NCBI GenBank assembly: GCA_039566865.1
Contig: CM076960.1
Span: 5,876,001 to 5,940,000 of the forward strand
DNA length: 64,000 nt
Source: Aurelia coerulea
Lineage: Eukaryota; Cnidaria; Scyphozoa; Semaeostomeae; Ulmaridae
Reading direction: 5' to 3'
Both the position numbers and the translations under genes were made by a program. Each line of letters opens with the position of its first letter. Positions within the stretch are counted from its first letter, which is position 1. Of this stretch, positions 22,426 to 36,500 are shown in pieces. Under the pieces are notes generated by a model. It saw nothing but the letters and a program-made list of their open reading frames with translations, did no database searches and was not told where the DNA came from.

Positions 22426-24150
22426 ATAACCCTATTTGGACTTGGGTTGAAATTTTGATATTTTCGACCGGGAGGGGGCATTTTTTGCCCCCCCCCCCCC
22501 TCTCTTTATCCAAAACTACAAAAGATATAACGATTAGACTTACGCCCCCAATTGTTCGTTGGACAATTAGCTTTACAAAACCAACAATAGAGGTTAATTG
22601 GTCGCATGGTTCGTTGCCAGGCAACCAAGAACAATGGGAAAATGTTAAAAACTTAGCTACTGAATTAAAAAGCAAAATTCGTCCAGATTAACATGAGATA
22701 AGAGGCAGAATTGTAGCCACAAGCAGCAAATAAGAGTAGAGAAAGTTATTTACAAAAAATATCTTTAAATCGTTACTTGCAACTCTTGCTAATTCAAAGA
22801 AATACTTCAAAATACAAAGCCACTAGAAATCAAAATGAACCAACAAAGTATTACTGAGACACAAAACTATGAATATTTAGGTGTGACATTGGATAAAAAT
22901 CTTAATTTCTAAGAGCATTTAGAGAAGACATTCAAAAAGATTTCATCAAGAATCAAGTTACTATCACGAGTGCGACAGAACATCAGTCCACACACCGCAG
23001 AAACCATGTAAAAAGTGATGATTCTTCCTGTCATGCTCTACTGTTCTAATGTTTTTGTCGGCATGACCCAATCAAAGAAACAATGATTTGAAACCTTTCA
23101 AGATCAAGCTATACGCATCATCAATGGGAATCGAAAAAGTGGTGTTAAGCTCCCCCCAATTAACCAGATTCGAAACAGACTATGTGCCCTAGATTTTTTT
23201 AAATGCTTGAGCAGTATAGCACCAAAAGCGTTTGAAAATTATTTTACAAGGAACAGCCACAAAAAGAATACCTGCAAAAATAACAAAAGCGTCGTCATTC
23301 CAAAAGCTAGGACAGAAACTGGACGTAAAACCTTCGCGTTTCAAGGAGCAAAAATATTTAACAATCTACCTAATAACTTACAAACTGAAACATCATTGTT
23401 GAAATTTAAAGCATCCAGCAAGGACACAAACCTAGACTTTTAGCCATTTATCAGTTGTAATTTTATTCTTGTAATATAGATTTTTTATTCTTCTAAATTT
23501 TTAACTTTATTCTTGTAGATATCAACTTTTATTTTGTAAAATAGGTCTTTGATTGATAACAGTAATCTCATTTACTGAACAAAATAACCTGTATAAATAT
23601 GAAAGATTATTATTATAAAGAAATTATTCAAAGAAATTAGCAATTGAATACACTAATTGACAATTATATTGTAAATTGCTCTCTATTTTTAGACTTCTAA
23701 TTAGTAAAAATAGTTAGTATTAAGGAGCCTGACACTATTTTCTGCACGTTTTGAAATATATCGCCCTAATTAATTCATTCTATGACGTTATAAAGATAAA
23801 TGACGTCATAGATATCAAAAGTTGTTGATGTCAGCGAATATAAACAAACTATATATCAAATGAAAGTACTCTTCAAGACCAATCGAATTGTGTATATAAC
23901 TTTAATATTAGCGTTACTTCTAAGAATTTTGCGAGGATTTTAACATTTTCTTTGTAACCAGTTTCTAAATTAGGGCATCTACAGGTCACGTGGTACAGCA
24001 ATAGACCTTGAAATTTTAAAAATTTGATGACTAATTAAATTTTAGTAAAAGTCAAGGAGTTGCAGCACGATATCTACAACAGTGGTGGAGTTACTTGAGA
24101 AGTTTGGAAGGAGGGGGGAGAGAGGGGCCCACAGGTCCAAATAGGGTTAA
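22426..24150. mobile_element. TTAA MITE, family D, split by a LINE fragment
   Basis: The left end CCCTATTTGGACTTGGG at 22430 and the right end GGTCCAAATAGGG to 24146 are inverted. TTAA follows on the right (24147-24150), and the left copy has decayed to ATAA. A G-run/C-run hairpin lies inside the left end. The 1.7-kb length is explained by an inserted LINE 3' fragment at about 22850-23640. Confidence 0.75.
22850..23640 (+). pseudogene. LINE 3' end, decayed (plus strand)
   Basis: The conceptual reading contains YLGVTLDKNLNF, then ISSRIKLLSRVRQNISPHTA, DQAIRIINGN and a C-terminal AKIFNNLPNNLQTE, the usual order at the end of LINE reverse transcriptases. At least three in-frame stops interrupt it. 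It ends at a stop near 23443, followed by an AT-rich 3' region and a TATTATTATAAA tail. It sits inside the TTAA element at 22426-24150 and is therefore younger than that element. Confidence 0.75.
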
Positions 24151-24466
24151 AGTGAAGTTGCACTAAGTAATTGTACAATTTTGTTAGAAAAGCACATTGA
24201 AAATATATTCGAACAAAGGAAGTATTAATTTTTTCAAAGAGAAATATTGAGAATTTCCAACAACCATATAAACTATCACAGGGAAGTAGCTAAATATCGA
24301 GAACAAATATGCATTTCATGTGAAGCATTTTGATTTGCCTCGGCATATGATGCTTATGTTAAACATTTTAAAGCTAATGTATAGAGTAGATTTACTCTTT
24401 AAAGTGTAAAAGACATCTTTTGTTGGTTGGTTTATATTTTGACACAGTCTTTATGAATTTCATAGG

Positions 24467-24566
24467 ATGGGACAAAAGTCTTTTAGAATGATGGATCCAG
24501 TGAGAATATTGCTTGGAATATTTTTCATTTCAAGTTGCATGCTCATGGCGACGACAAGTACGACAG
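24467..24566 (+). CDS. Kringle gene exon 1: signal peptide
   Basis: ATG at 24467 starts MGQKSFRMMDPVRILLGIFF, with a hydrophobic stretch to about residue 28 and an ATTSTT end, a convincing secretion signal. A second Met pair at residues 8-9 would give a tighter signal peptide and may be the real start. The exon ends ACGACAG/GTAAGA, phase 1. TTTCATAG just before the ATG could be an acceptor, so an untranslated first exon upstream is possible. Confidence 0.7.
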
Positions 24567-27500
24567 GTAAGATTTACAGAATATCAAGTACCTTTTGTTT
24601 TGAAAAAATTTTATCGATCATTCCATTATTACTACTGGATGTTGCCAAATAGTGGTCCCATTTAAAAAATTGCCAAAACTCGATTCACACCTATCATACC
24701 TATCATATAGGTTTCTTTTTTATATCTTTTATCAATTATCCATATATATTAATCTTTCTTTTCATCACATAAAATGACAGGTTTACTCTGAGCAATACTC
24801 TTTAGACAATATCGCAAATCTTGCCAAAGAGCTATGATATTGAGATGTTTCATTATCCTTCCAGTTTAGTCTACAATGATAGTTTACGTCTTTGTAGGAG
24901 ATTTGCGACCAGACTACCGGTAGGAGCTTACCATGCAAAGGGAAATTATTCTGGTAATCATCAGACTTTTTTGTGGTATGCTTCAAAACCTAGCAGCCCT
25001 AAAAAGAGATATATTTGCTCATTCTAAAACCAATCACAATATCGGCTGTATCTGGGAAATGAATTTCAGCTTTGATTGACTTGTCAATAAATATATTTGA
25101 AGATCAGCCATGTAAAAAACTTTGGTGATTTTTCAAAAAGGAGTACTATTTTGGGACCAGCAGTATTGTTTTATATTTGTCTTGCACCCGACTACTCAGA
25201 GATAGTTATTAGGACCACTGACAAGGTGAATTTAGCAACGCAGTGTCTTACCAGCAGAGTCCAAAGATACTTGCATTTTTTGTAAATCATCGAAATTTGT
25301 CTATATTACTTGAATGGTGCAAGATTACTGCAGCAGTCATACAGTAGTGATTATTTACATGAGAATATCATATATAATATTTATTTTAAAATATCATATG
25401 CTATTCGAAACAGAATTTCCAGAGAAAAACTATGAAAAGGTTATATTTTGATTGAATAAGATTGCAAATGATTAATGCATGATTGTCGGGGAAGTCGACA
25501 ACATTTGACAAAAATATTTGGGAAGTTCATTGTGTATAATTCATGACAATTACCAATAGGTTTCTTGAAAATTGAATCCCAGTGACAACATTCTCTTTTC
25601 TGCCTTTAGGTGTTAGCCTGAAGCAATTGACATTTGTAATATCTGCATCTTTCATATTATGAAAAACTGACAAAGTGGAATTAGCTGCGAGCATAGTATT
25701 TGACTCTTTGCAGAGATCTAAAATGAAATTTGTTAAATGTTATTGCCCCATTATTTCAACTGAAGTGATCGCGGGGAGCACATTTGCCATAACCTCAGAG
25801 AGAGCATTTTTGATATCATGGCAATTTTCAGAATCAAACTGTCTTTAAGGTTACTGTAACGGTTCAGGCGGCGATTAAGAAACTCCGTTTACCACGGCCG
25901 TTCGTCAAAATATACCAAACAAACTTATGCATCATTCGACGCAGAATTAAACGTAGAATATCATGAAAATATATTCAGTTGATTCAATAAAATCGCGAAT
26001 GATTTGTTCGAGATTTTAGGCAAAATCGACCACACTTGCGAAAAAATCTTTGTGTACCCCAATGATAATCGTTGGACCACGACTTTCTATTTACCAAAGA
26101 CTTAAGGCCCTGAACTGCAAAACCGTGTCACGAATTTTTGATAAAAGGTATTGCCTTGAAATGATATCATTTTAAATAAATGTAAATGTCTTAAATGTCT
26201 TTTTCAACTTTCAGACCCTTGTAAAAATCGGACCAGTGGATCTATCACAAATCGCTGACACGGTTTCGTAGTTATACGCATTGTGACTCTGTGTGCCAAG
26301 TTTCAAGCGATTCGATGGGCCTGTTGGGTACACAAAGATTTTTTATTACCCACCAGTACTCGGGAATCCTGTTTCGAGAAATCAGGCTTTTATCAAAATG
26401 AAGCAAAAATTGCGGGAAATACGATTATGCATGAAAGGTCATTATGTCAATAACACAGCAGCACGGGATGTCATGAACATAGCTGCAAGGTCAAGTGAGT
26501 TTACTTTAATCGGCTTATGTATATTCCCGCAATTTTTGAGAAACAGGATTGCTCCTTTTAAAATGCTCAAATTTCCAAGTAATTGTGACTATTTCTGGAA
26601 GTGAGTTGGTTTAAACAGTCCTCAAATACTTATACCATCAGATTATGACAAAAACGAAAAATCGAAAATTTGTCGTTTGAACAGTTACAGTAACCTTAAG
26701 TCTTATGAAAGGATGTACGAGAGGACGTATTTGAAGCCTTTAAAAACATTAAAAGCTCCATAAATTCTAAACTGACTGAGGAATATCAATATAAATAACA
26801 CAGGAATTACTCACTTTTTGAAGATCTACAGGATGGTAGCAAGCAAAATCTGTAGCTGTTTACGGTTTACGATTAAGCAATTTGATAACGTCACAACTTC
26901 AAGAGTAGAAGGAATTTAATAAATGCTTTAATTCTGGAAAAAATCATATCAAAATGCTCTCTATGGGATTATGGTAAATTGCATGGAGTTCCCTTTGATC
27001 TATTCAAACATGTTACATGTTCATATTTAACATGTTACCATATAATATTCAAACATGTTACTATCTAGCATGTTACATGACAGATTTCAAATTCTTGCAA
27101 AAATTTGAGCCCTAATAGCTGCAATGCATTTATTTGGATATCTTTTTTTCTTTTTATTACAGTATTCTTGACAAATTTAAATGCCTTTCATACCGAAATT
27201 TATATAGTTACACTGTTAATGTAATGTGTAGCTGTTGCTTCTAGATGGCAAAGCATATTGGGCGAGAATTTGAAAACAGTCCCAATTTGCAAGGTTGCTA
27301 ATTCCTGGATATCAAGACAATTACATCAAGTGGACATGCTCAAATTGAGCATGTTCAGCTCAAATAAGTTTAAACATTGAATAGACCTTTTAGCAATTCT
27401 ACAAAAGTAAGGAGTGCTACTTTCATGCATTTTTATACGCGAGGTTGGAGCGGGTGGCGTAAGAGCTTCTGTCACTAGTGTGCACATTCGAAAAATTCTA

Positions 27501-30500
27501 CAAAATGTAACAAAATATCGTTCGATTATGATTTCCACTGCGAACTCATAAGGAATTCCTGGAAAAAGCCCCTTCAAAAAACCTTAAAAAACTGCATAAA
27601 ATCACGATAGAATCTTCCTTATGATTCTGTCTTTCAGAAATGACTTGCACATGCTTTAGAACACGTTATTCCTTGGAAGGATAACAGCACCATCCCTTAG
27701 AGCATGGAAAACATCTTTCAGGATGATTTCAGCCTCCCAAGAGGATAACACATTCTAAAACGCTTTGAATTAGTTGCAGTAGGAAAAAAATTCTGAAGGT
27801 GAAGGTGATGTTGCAGTTTTTAGCGCCAAGAACTATGATTGCAGAAGTAGCCCTAACCCTAACCCTAACCCTAACCCTAACCCAACCCCTTTTCATGACG
27901 CTCAAGTGATGGCTCAACAATTTGATTGTGATTGTATGCATTTACAGTTTTTGCAAATGAGCTTTCTTTCACAAATCCATCATAACTTCAGACTGGAGTG
28001 GCGGATTTCAATCAGGTCAATTTTAAAATATACTTGAGCATATATACAATATAAGATAACATATTTTGCCAATATCATTGCCTTGATATTTATGAAGCAG
28101 CTGCCTCACAAACGGGATTGTTTTTATTGTATTGTCTCATCTGGTATGTCAACTCTTGAGGGAGGATAAGAGCCATATCAAATCCATTTCATATTTTTTT
28201 ATATTATACATGTAAAACATTGCAATAAATCTTATATTCTACTATACCTTCCTAATACTGTACCTGTTCCTAATAGACCATTTCATATCATATCATCCAT
28301 ATCATCCATTTCATCCATATCAAACCAATATATATTCTGCAAAAGAAAGTTGTTAGAGCTATTGCATTCATGAATTTTACTTCTCCATCTACACCAATTT
28401 TTTTCTGTTTTGAAAATTCTAATGTTGTATCATATATTTTTTTTGAAGTTGCTTTTATTTGTCTATGAGTCTGTTAATAGAAGATCTCCTTCTGTCTTTC
28501 ATATTTTTTTTTAAATTTTGTCAGATTTTCATCAACATGATACAAGGCAGGCTCGTAAGGGTGATATTTTCATGTCACGTCATAACACCTTGCAATATGG
28601 TAAAATATCTATTAGGTACACTGTTGCTAAATTTTGGAATAAAACTCCCTTGAAAATTAACAATCTCCTTCAGTGATGAATTTTCATCGTCAACTAAAAT
28701 TACACCTATTTTCCACTAATTATCAAGTCTAGATTTGTTACACCCCCGTCTAAGTGCCCCGGTACATTCTACCCCGGTGATTTCCTCGGTAAAAAAATTG
28801 AAGAAAAATTGGTCCCCGGGCAAGACGTGAGTCTCCCCGGTACAAAATGCGTCACAAGTGAAACCTCGGCTGCAAGTTGGTGAACCCCGGGGAAAATTTT
28901 GAGGAAGTATTTCCTCGTAGAACCAGTACCCCACCAATAATTATACCGTCATCGTTACATAATTGGGACTCCCCGGTGAAAATTTGAACATATTTCTCTG
29001 TCACTAGAACCCCAGTGAACATCTGACCTCTCACCGGGGCACTTAGACAGGGGTGTTTTGTTTAGCTTTTTTTGCATCAATCAATCTCTAAGTTTTTAAG
29101 ATTTTTCAAACTGAATAATAGGTTTTTAACAAAGGGGGTGCTCTCTCCTCGATTAGTTTATCTACTGAGAGAGAGAGAGAGCTCCCCCTTCTTCTCCATA
29201 CAAATTCCTAATGTTTATGTAATCCTATTGTACTTTTGTCATCTTCTGTAATCTGTCATTGTAATATTTAGTAAATTTTGTTAGTTTAAAGGTTTTTTTG
29301 TATGTAGTGGAATCTTTGAAATGAAACTGAACTGAACTGATCTTTCCTGAACATTGTCAATTATTTTTGTTCAGCACCAGTTGCAGGTGAAAATGCTACA
29401 GTAGAGTATCAATCAATGCCTGATGAATCTGCAGAAGGATCTGGATATGTCAGAGATGCTCAAGCACCAGCACCTGCACCAGCACCTGATTCTGATTCGT
29501 CCGACTCATGGCAAGATGAAACAGAAGCAATTTCATGCGACAGTTGTAAGATATATGTTTAATCAAGGCTCGCCCAAACTAGGCAACTATGTTAGCTGAA
29601 ATTCTGCATTTAGACTCTCTGCTATACTTAATTTTTATAGTCTTACCTTTTTCCGTTGACATACAATTGCAACGTTTATTATGGGAATTTATCTTGCTAA
29701 AAATGTTCACACATGTTTTTGTTTCTTCGCTTAGGATGGACATATCCATCTCAAAATATCCTGATACTACAATACACCGTAGGAAGGGCCGTAGGAAGCA
29801 GCTGCTCATTTTGGGGTGGGGGGATTGACTTATAACAATACAGAACGACATATCTAATAAATGCTTATTACCAAGCACCATTTTGTTTCATTTATCATCG
29901 AGCTGTGCTTCCCAAATGGTAATTCTATGTCAACTGTCATTTGCTACTTTAAAAATGGAACAATTGCAGTTACAGCTTTATAACTATCTTGGAACTCCCT
30001 TTACAGCACTAGAAAGTATGCAAATGACATTTGAGACAGACTATCCTTGCTTTTGCCAAACATGTGTGTGCTTGTTTTTAGATGATGCACAACGTTGTTG
30101 CAGCAAGGAAATCAACAAAGTTAGCGACGAGACAATAAGCATACCAACAAAGCAGAGATCAGACTTGCCGTCTTTCAGTTACGTTACAGGTAGGCTGATA
30201 AAACTGTAATCATAGTACCGGTGAGAAAGAAAATAGTGCATGCTTTCTGAAATGCTATACATACCGAGACATTTATGTCAAAAAAGTATAAGTGTTTGAA
30301 AAGTTCCTGCGAAGAAGCCTAGATTAAAAAAAAATCCGTTTTATTTCTTGTTATAGATGGGATCTTAAATTAGATTTTGTCACCTCGCATGTCTGCATAG
30401 GGTTGTATTCGCAAGATAAGTCATTTATACAGGCAAAATTCTTGAGACAGCGTAGGCCCTTCGGAACGAAATTCATAATGGGGGGCTGAAACTCGATGCG

Positions 30501-33500
30501 AGCGTAGCAAGGAAAAATGAGGGTCAGGAGGCTGGCCCCCTAGAAAACTTTTCATGACCAGGCCCTTTAGATCGTTGGAAAACGCCCCATTTTTGAAGAA
30601 TTTTTGTGTAGCTTCCTCGAATACAGATCAGTTAGAATCTTCATTTTCAAGGGTTTGGCTTTAACAGCCTTTTCACGTACAAAATTGAACGAACTTCGGC
30701 AGATTAATGACCCAGCACGCCCAGCCCCCCCCCCCCCCGCTTTCGACGGGCCTGCAGCCTAAGACAGATGGCTATTGAATTATGCTGCTACTTATCTAGT
30801 TGTTACTTGAAAAAGTATTTGGAGCAGCTCAACAATACATATGTCTTAGGAAATCTGTTGAGCTATGAAAGTGAAACTTATTCTTCACTAATTCAAAAGC
30901 CTTAATTTTTTTATGACTGATCAATAACAACTGACACGAAACTTGGATGAGAAAGTTCCTTTAGTAGCTTAAGAATTAATATGCGTTGCAGACCGTAGGT
31001 AGGGGGAGGCGGAGGAGGAAAAAAAGAGAAAATAATGATGAAATAGTGATTAATGATTGAAAAGAGGCTGATATTGGCAATGAGTGAGCTGTTTATGCGG
31101 ACTCAATGCCTTTGAATATTATTTTTCTTAGTCGAATCCTCAGACGTATCAACTTGCAAGCAAAATGCTAGAGGAAACAATTTCAGAGGAACTTTATCAA
31201 AAACAAAATCAGGGAAGACATGTCAAGAATGGGGAGTACAGACACCACACGAACACACAAACAGACCGACAGATTATCCTGATGCTGGCTTAGAAAGTAA
31301 TTATTGTCGAAATCCTGACAACGAAGCTGCTCCTTGGTGTTATACTACAGACAGCAATACGAGATGGGAATACTGCTTTATTCCTACATGTCCCACGACA
31401 AGAAAAGGTTAGTAGACACATATCGTCAAAATTCAGGTAATTCAACTCATTCTATTTGTTAGGAAATTTTTTCATATTACTTTTAATGCAAATAAATAAA
31501 TTAGATACACGCAAATGTACAATGCTGATTTGACTGATTTGATAGAATTTAACTTCATTTTGTATTTTTCATCCATGGTAAGACCACAGTTAGAATATCT
31601 GATCTACATATGCCATGATAAGAACTCACAGTGATTAATAAATTATAATGAATACAAGATTTGATATTTATTACTAAGTCTGATTAAATCTTGTCACAGA
31701 ATAAGCAACAGAAAAATGAGTCCACTTTTTGGCCTTCATTTTTGCATCTCCTTTTGAATGACCTGGGTAGACGAATCTCTAACTTCAGTGCCAAGACTGT
31801 TCCAAACTTTAGTACCTCGCTACGAGTAAGCATTTCTGCTCTCCCTGTCGATTTTGACACTGGTAACGATATTTTGATAATGGCAACTACAATGAAAAAG
31901 CAATGGCAAGAGCATACCATCATGGGAATGCATGTATGTAAGTATGTATTGATTTGCCACAATAACTATTCACAAGTTTTCTAATAAGGTATAGGTACCG
32001 TACATTATAAAATGTTAAAAACATAAAGATAAACAAAACTAATTACAGTGGCAGGGATAGCACTAAAAGGTCAAGCTGACCATATTTCCATAATGGTCTC
32101 CTGAGAGGTGCTGTATAACGGAAATATATTTACCTATATCAAGTTTTAATAAATTTACATATTGGGTCTTGTCATATGATACAATTTCTCTTCCATAAAT
32201 CAACTGTTTCTTAATTACGGGCTTAATTATCAGTAATTGAGTAATTTTAGTTTTACCTTTCTTTCTTTCCATTTCCATATATTATCTTAGTAGTATTAGA
32301 AGCATAATTATTCATAGTTATGTATTATCGACACCTAACCTAACGTTTATTCATTCTGTTATTGATCTTATATTCATTATCATTATTATTAAAAAACAAT
32401 ATAGTTATTTGTAGTTTTGAATTTTTAGTTATTTGTATTTGTAGTTATTTGTCGTCTTAAATTTTCTTAGCGCTGTATACCGTTCTGCTTTTGCTGTAAG
32501 CGCCCCAGACTCGATAAGCTTTGCTTCTTCTGGGGCGTATGAAAGTATATGTAGTTAGTTTAACTCATATGTTTCATGCATCATTATCATCAATACATAG
32601 AAAAAAGGAAATACAGAGCTGCATGTGTGCTTTCAAAATGGTCCTTAATAGAAGACATACATGTCATCTTCCTCTTTTTGTATATTTTAGAAAAAATTGT
32701 CTTTGACCTTATGTTTGAATGCATTAATATTGTTTGTTGATTTGATCTCAGACGAAAGACTATTCATGCTTCGGGCTCTAGATAAGATAGGCATTTTTGT
32801 CCAGCATTGTTTTTTCGAAATGGAATATCCAATTTGAACTTGGACCTTCGTGTTCTTTGGCCCTGGTTGACTGGACGGAATATCTCTGCACTGTACGCTG
32901 GGGCAGCTCCTTTGAAAAATTTCATAATGTTGACACAGACACATTGATCTACACAGACACATTGATCTAAAAATGTATGATCATAGCATATGTTCCAAAT
33001 CTTTAACTCTGCGTAAAAAGGTGGGTGTAAAATTCAATGATCTATTTCTTCTGATTGAATGACTTGAAAGAAACTTTAGATACTTATCTATAATTCTACC
33101 GTTGGACTTTCCAAAACGTTTGAATATTTTTCAAAATTATAGCGCATTTTACATTTCAGCTCATGTTAGGATGTGACGTCATCAAATTTCTAAATCATAA
33201 ACCAGATGAGTGACAGAATTTTGCTTGATACCATATTGTAGGCATCCATAAACTATAGTTCTCTTCAAAATTACTTCATGTTGCATCAAACGGTTTAGAA
33301 ATTACGATATTTTTAAGTTTTTTTGAAAATTTTCTTGAATTCTTGAAAAGGAAGAAAAACACTCTAATTCTGAAACTATTAAAGATTTCTGAAAAGTCCA
33401 ACGGTAGAATTATAGAGAAATAGCTAAAGTTTCTTTGAAGTCATTCAGTTCAAAGAAATTAGTCACTCAATTTTACATCGGCCTTTTTAAAGATTTGGAA

Positions 33501-36500
33501 CCTATGCTTATGATCATAGGAAAGTAAGAAAGATATTCAAAAAAATGTTCACTGGACACACACAATACCCAAGAGATAGTAGCTGCAGCTCTTTACCATT
33601 CTCTACTATTTCTCTAGTGATGACATTTGTTGGACAAACTATCTACATGTCTCAAATCTATGATATATTGAAAGATGGTCAATATCAACCTTCTAACCCA
33701 ATGGACCGAAAGCTACAATATCATGTGAATATAAAGTCTGATGCATTTTACTGCGATGAACGACAAAGGCGCTCAGACGAGGTGAGATTTTAAGTATACA
33801 TAGCGATCTTGGTCACATGGTTGCTCTGTATTTTTACCCTCATAGTGGCATCGTTTTGTTGTATTGTATCTGTTTTTTGCAAAATGTTTGAGGAAACAAA
33901 AATCAAAATACATTGTATCAATGAATAGATAGTAGGACTATCGACAGTCAGATGTGATTGTATGCTGATCTTATGTATCTACCGGGTGTCCCAAAAAACA
34001 GTTCCGACGCTTGATTGAACACAAAGAGATAAGTTTTTAATTTGGCAATTTCTCTTCATTTTAGTTACATGCTAGACATTTCAATTTACAGTTGAGCATA
34101 TCTTGGGAAGAAATTAGTAATCTGAAAGTGGAGCTATGATCTCTAGCATTTCACTTTTATGTTGAAGGCAAAACCAGAGTGGTTTGTACGCTTTCCTGCC
34201 TCATGATGGTGAAAGGGGACTCCCTGGGTGAGCAACACAAAACGATATTGATAATACGTTCATTACCTTGACGACCAGCAAGATTTCTAGTCATTGAGCG
34301 TATTCAAAGTGAAAGGCAGCGAGTGGAAATTCTGAAAATACAAGTGAAAAAGTCATTTTGTAATTGAATAGAATTTACGTTTGACTGATTTTGATTGTGT
34401 ACAATTTTGCCTGCTCAGAAAATTCCGTTGGAATGGAAATTAGCCCTAAGGTGTGATTGAATCACAAAGGTCTCTCGGGGTAAACGGTTTGCTGATGTTA
34501 TTTTTCACGGAATGGAACAACCTGTATTTTCTTTATCTAGACACATTTTTCAATTCTTTGTTTGATCTGCAATATGCCACGTAATGCAAGAGCATTTTTT
34601 CAGATTCGTGCGACTCGAATTGAGTGAATAAGTGGTACAAGCTTTGTTTATTTGTACGAAATATGGAGTTGTCCGAAAATTTGTAACGCGGAAAATTTTT
34701 GCATAGATATGCGCATGCGCAGTGTGGATTGAATGTCAACAATAGGAACCAAGGCAATAAATCTGAAATCGAATCTCCAGCACGTCACGAAAGATTATTG
34801 TAAACATGCCAAGTTTTTGAAAAAAACTGTTTTCCAAGCCAATATTATTGTCATTAGTCAGAACATATGGTCAGAACAAATAACAACAACGTCCTCTTCG
34901 TCTATCACGATTTACATGCTCTCACTATTGCTGATGTAATTCGAAAAGAATTCATATCAAAATGGCCAAAATTGATGATGCTATCAAAAACGACAAAGAC
35001 CCTTTGAACTCAGTGAATTTTTTGCTATTCCATTTCAGAAAATTATATGTTAGAAGGGACTTTAGGACATGCTATGGCTCTATTCCAAACTTTATGAAGG
35101 TGTTTTGTTTCAATAAATTAAAAACCTGGTGTGATTTTACATAAATGATCCAAAGACGAGTCAAAATGTTGTCCGAAAATTTATTTGTCCGAAATACCAA
35201 TAATATGTCCGAAAATATTTTCACCGAATTTTATTGTCCGAAATTTTACCCGCCGAAAATGTTTGCACTTAATGTAAACTATGTATTGTTTCTCCTGAAA
35301 TCATTCTACCGGGTGTTTCAAAAAAAAAGTTCCGACGCTTGATTGAGCAAAGAGAAAAATCTTTTTAATCTGGCAATTTCTATTCATTCTAGCTACATGC
35401 TAGATATTTCAACTTACAGTTTGCCATATCGTAGGAAGAAATTAGTAATCTGAAAATGGAGTTATGAGCTCTAACATTTCACTTTCATGTTCAAGGCAAA
35501 ACCAGAGAGATTATTACGCCTTCCTGCTTCGTGATGGTGGGGACTCCCCCGACGAACAACACAAAAATTGAGTTGACAATTCGTTCATTACCTTGACGTC
35601 CCGAGCGGGCAGAAATTTTATTCACAAGAGAAAGCGTTGCTTTGTAATTGAACGGAATTTAGATTGAACTCATTTTTGATTGTGTGAATTAGCCTAAGGT
35701 GTGAAGAATAGAAACAAATAGGTCTCGGGATAACTGTTTTGCTGCTGTTATTGTTGCCTTTTGCCAACTGGGAATTTCAAAAGGGAATTTTTACTGTTTC
35801 ACGGTTTCACGGCAAGGAGTAGAAAAGACTGTCTTTTCTTAAATAAAGAATAATTTCAATTGCTTTTTCGACCAACAATATTATGCAATAGTGCATTTGT
35901 GTGTGTTCGTCCAGTCCGAATTGAGTGGCAAGGCATGAACGTAGTATTTTCCCCCTGAGACCTATTAGATTCGATTTTTAGACCTTTAATTCAAATATGC
36001 TCAATGAACGGAACTCTTGCACGTCGTCAAGGCAACGAAACAAAGTGTCAACCCAGTTTTTGTGTTGCTCATCCGGAGATCCCCCCTCCACCACGATGAT
36101 GCAGAAAGGCGTACTAATCTCTCTGGTTTTGCCTTGAACATGAAGATGCGATGTTAGGACTAGTAATTCCATCTTCAGATTACTGATTTCTTCCTACGAT
36201 ATGCCAAACTGTAAGTTGAAATGTCCAGCATGTACCTAGAATGAACAGAAATTGCCAGATAACGAACTTTTTTGTCTGCGTTCAATCAAACGCCGGAACT
36301 TTTTTTTGGGACACCCGGTATATCAAAATGCATTTTTGCAAAACAGTGCATTTCCACACTTGTAGGTGTGGGGCAAGTTGTAGAAAAACAAAAACTTCCA
36401 CCAAAAGACACTTAAGTTCTTTCTGAAAGCTATTCAGCCAAAAAAGACGATTGTTCGATATGCTTGATATAGAATTAGAGTTTACGGAGAGTGAAATCGA

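Noticed and set aside
27851..27880. Chromosome end suggested by CCCTAA repeats
   Set aside because: Only five units, embedded in a dispersed repeat with unique sequence on both sides.
30451..30754. Complete hAT-like MITE in intron 3
   Set aside because: The ends are too diverged and no 8-bp duplication is visible; kept only as a possible remnant.
34733..35342. Cluster of short open frames in intron 5
   Set aside because: AT-rich, no domain, no phase-compatible splice sites; part overlaps a MITE end.
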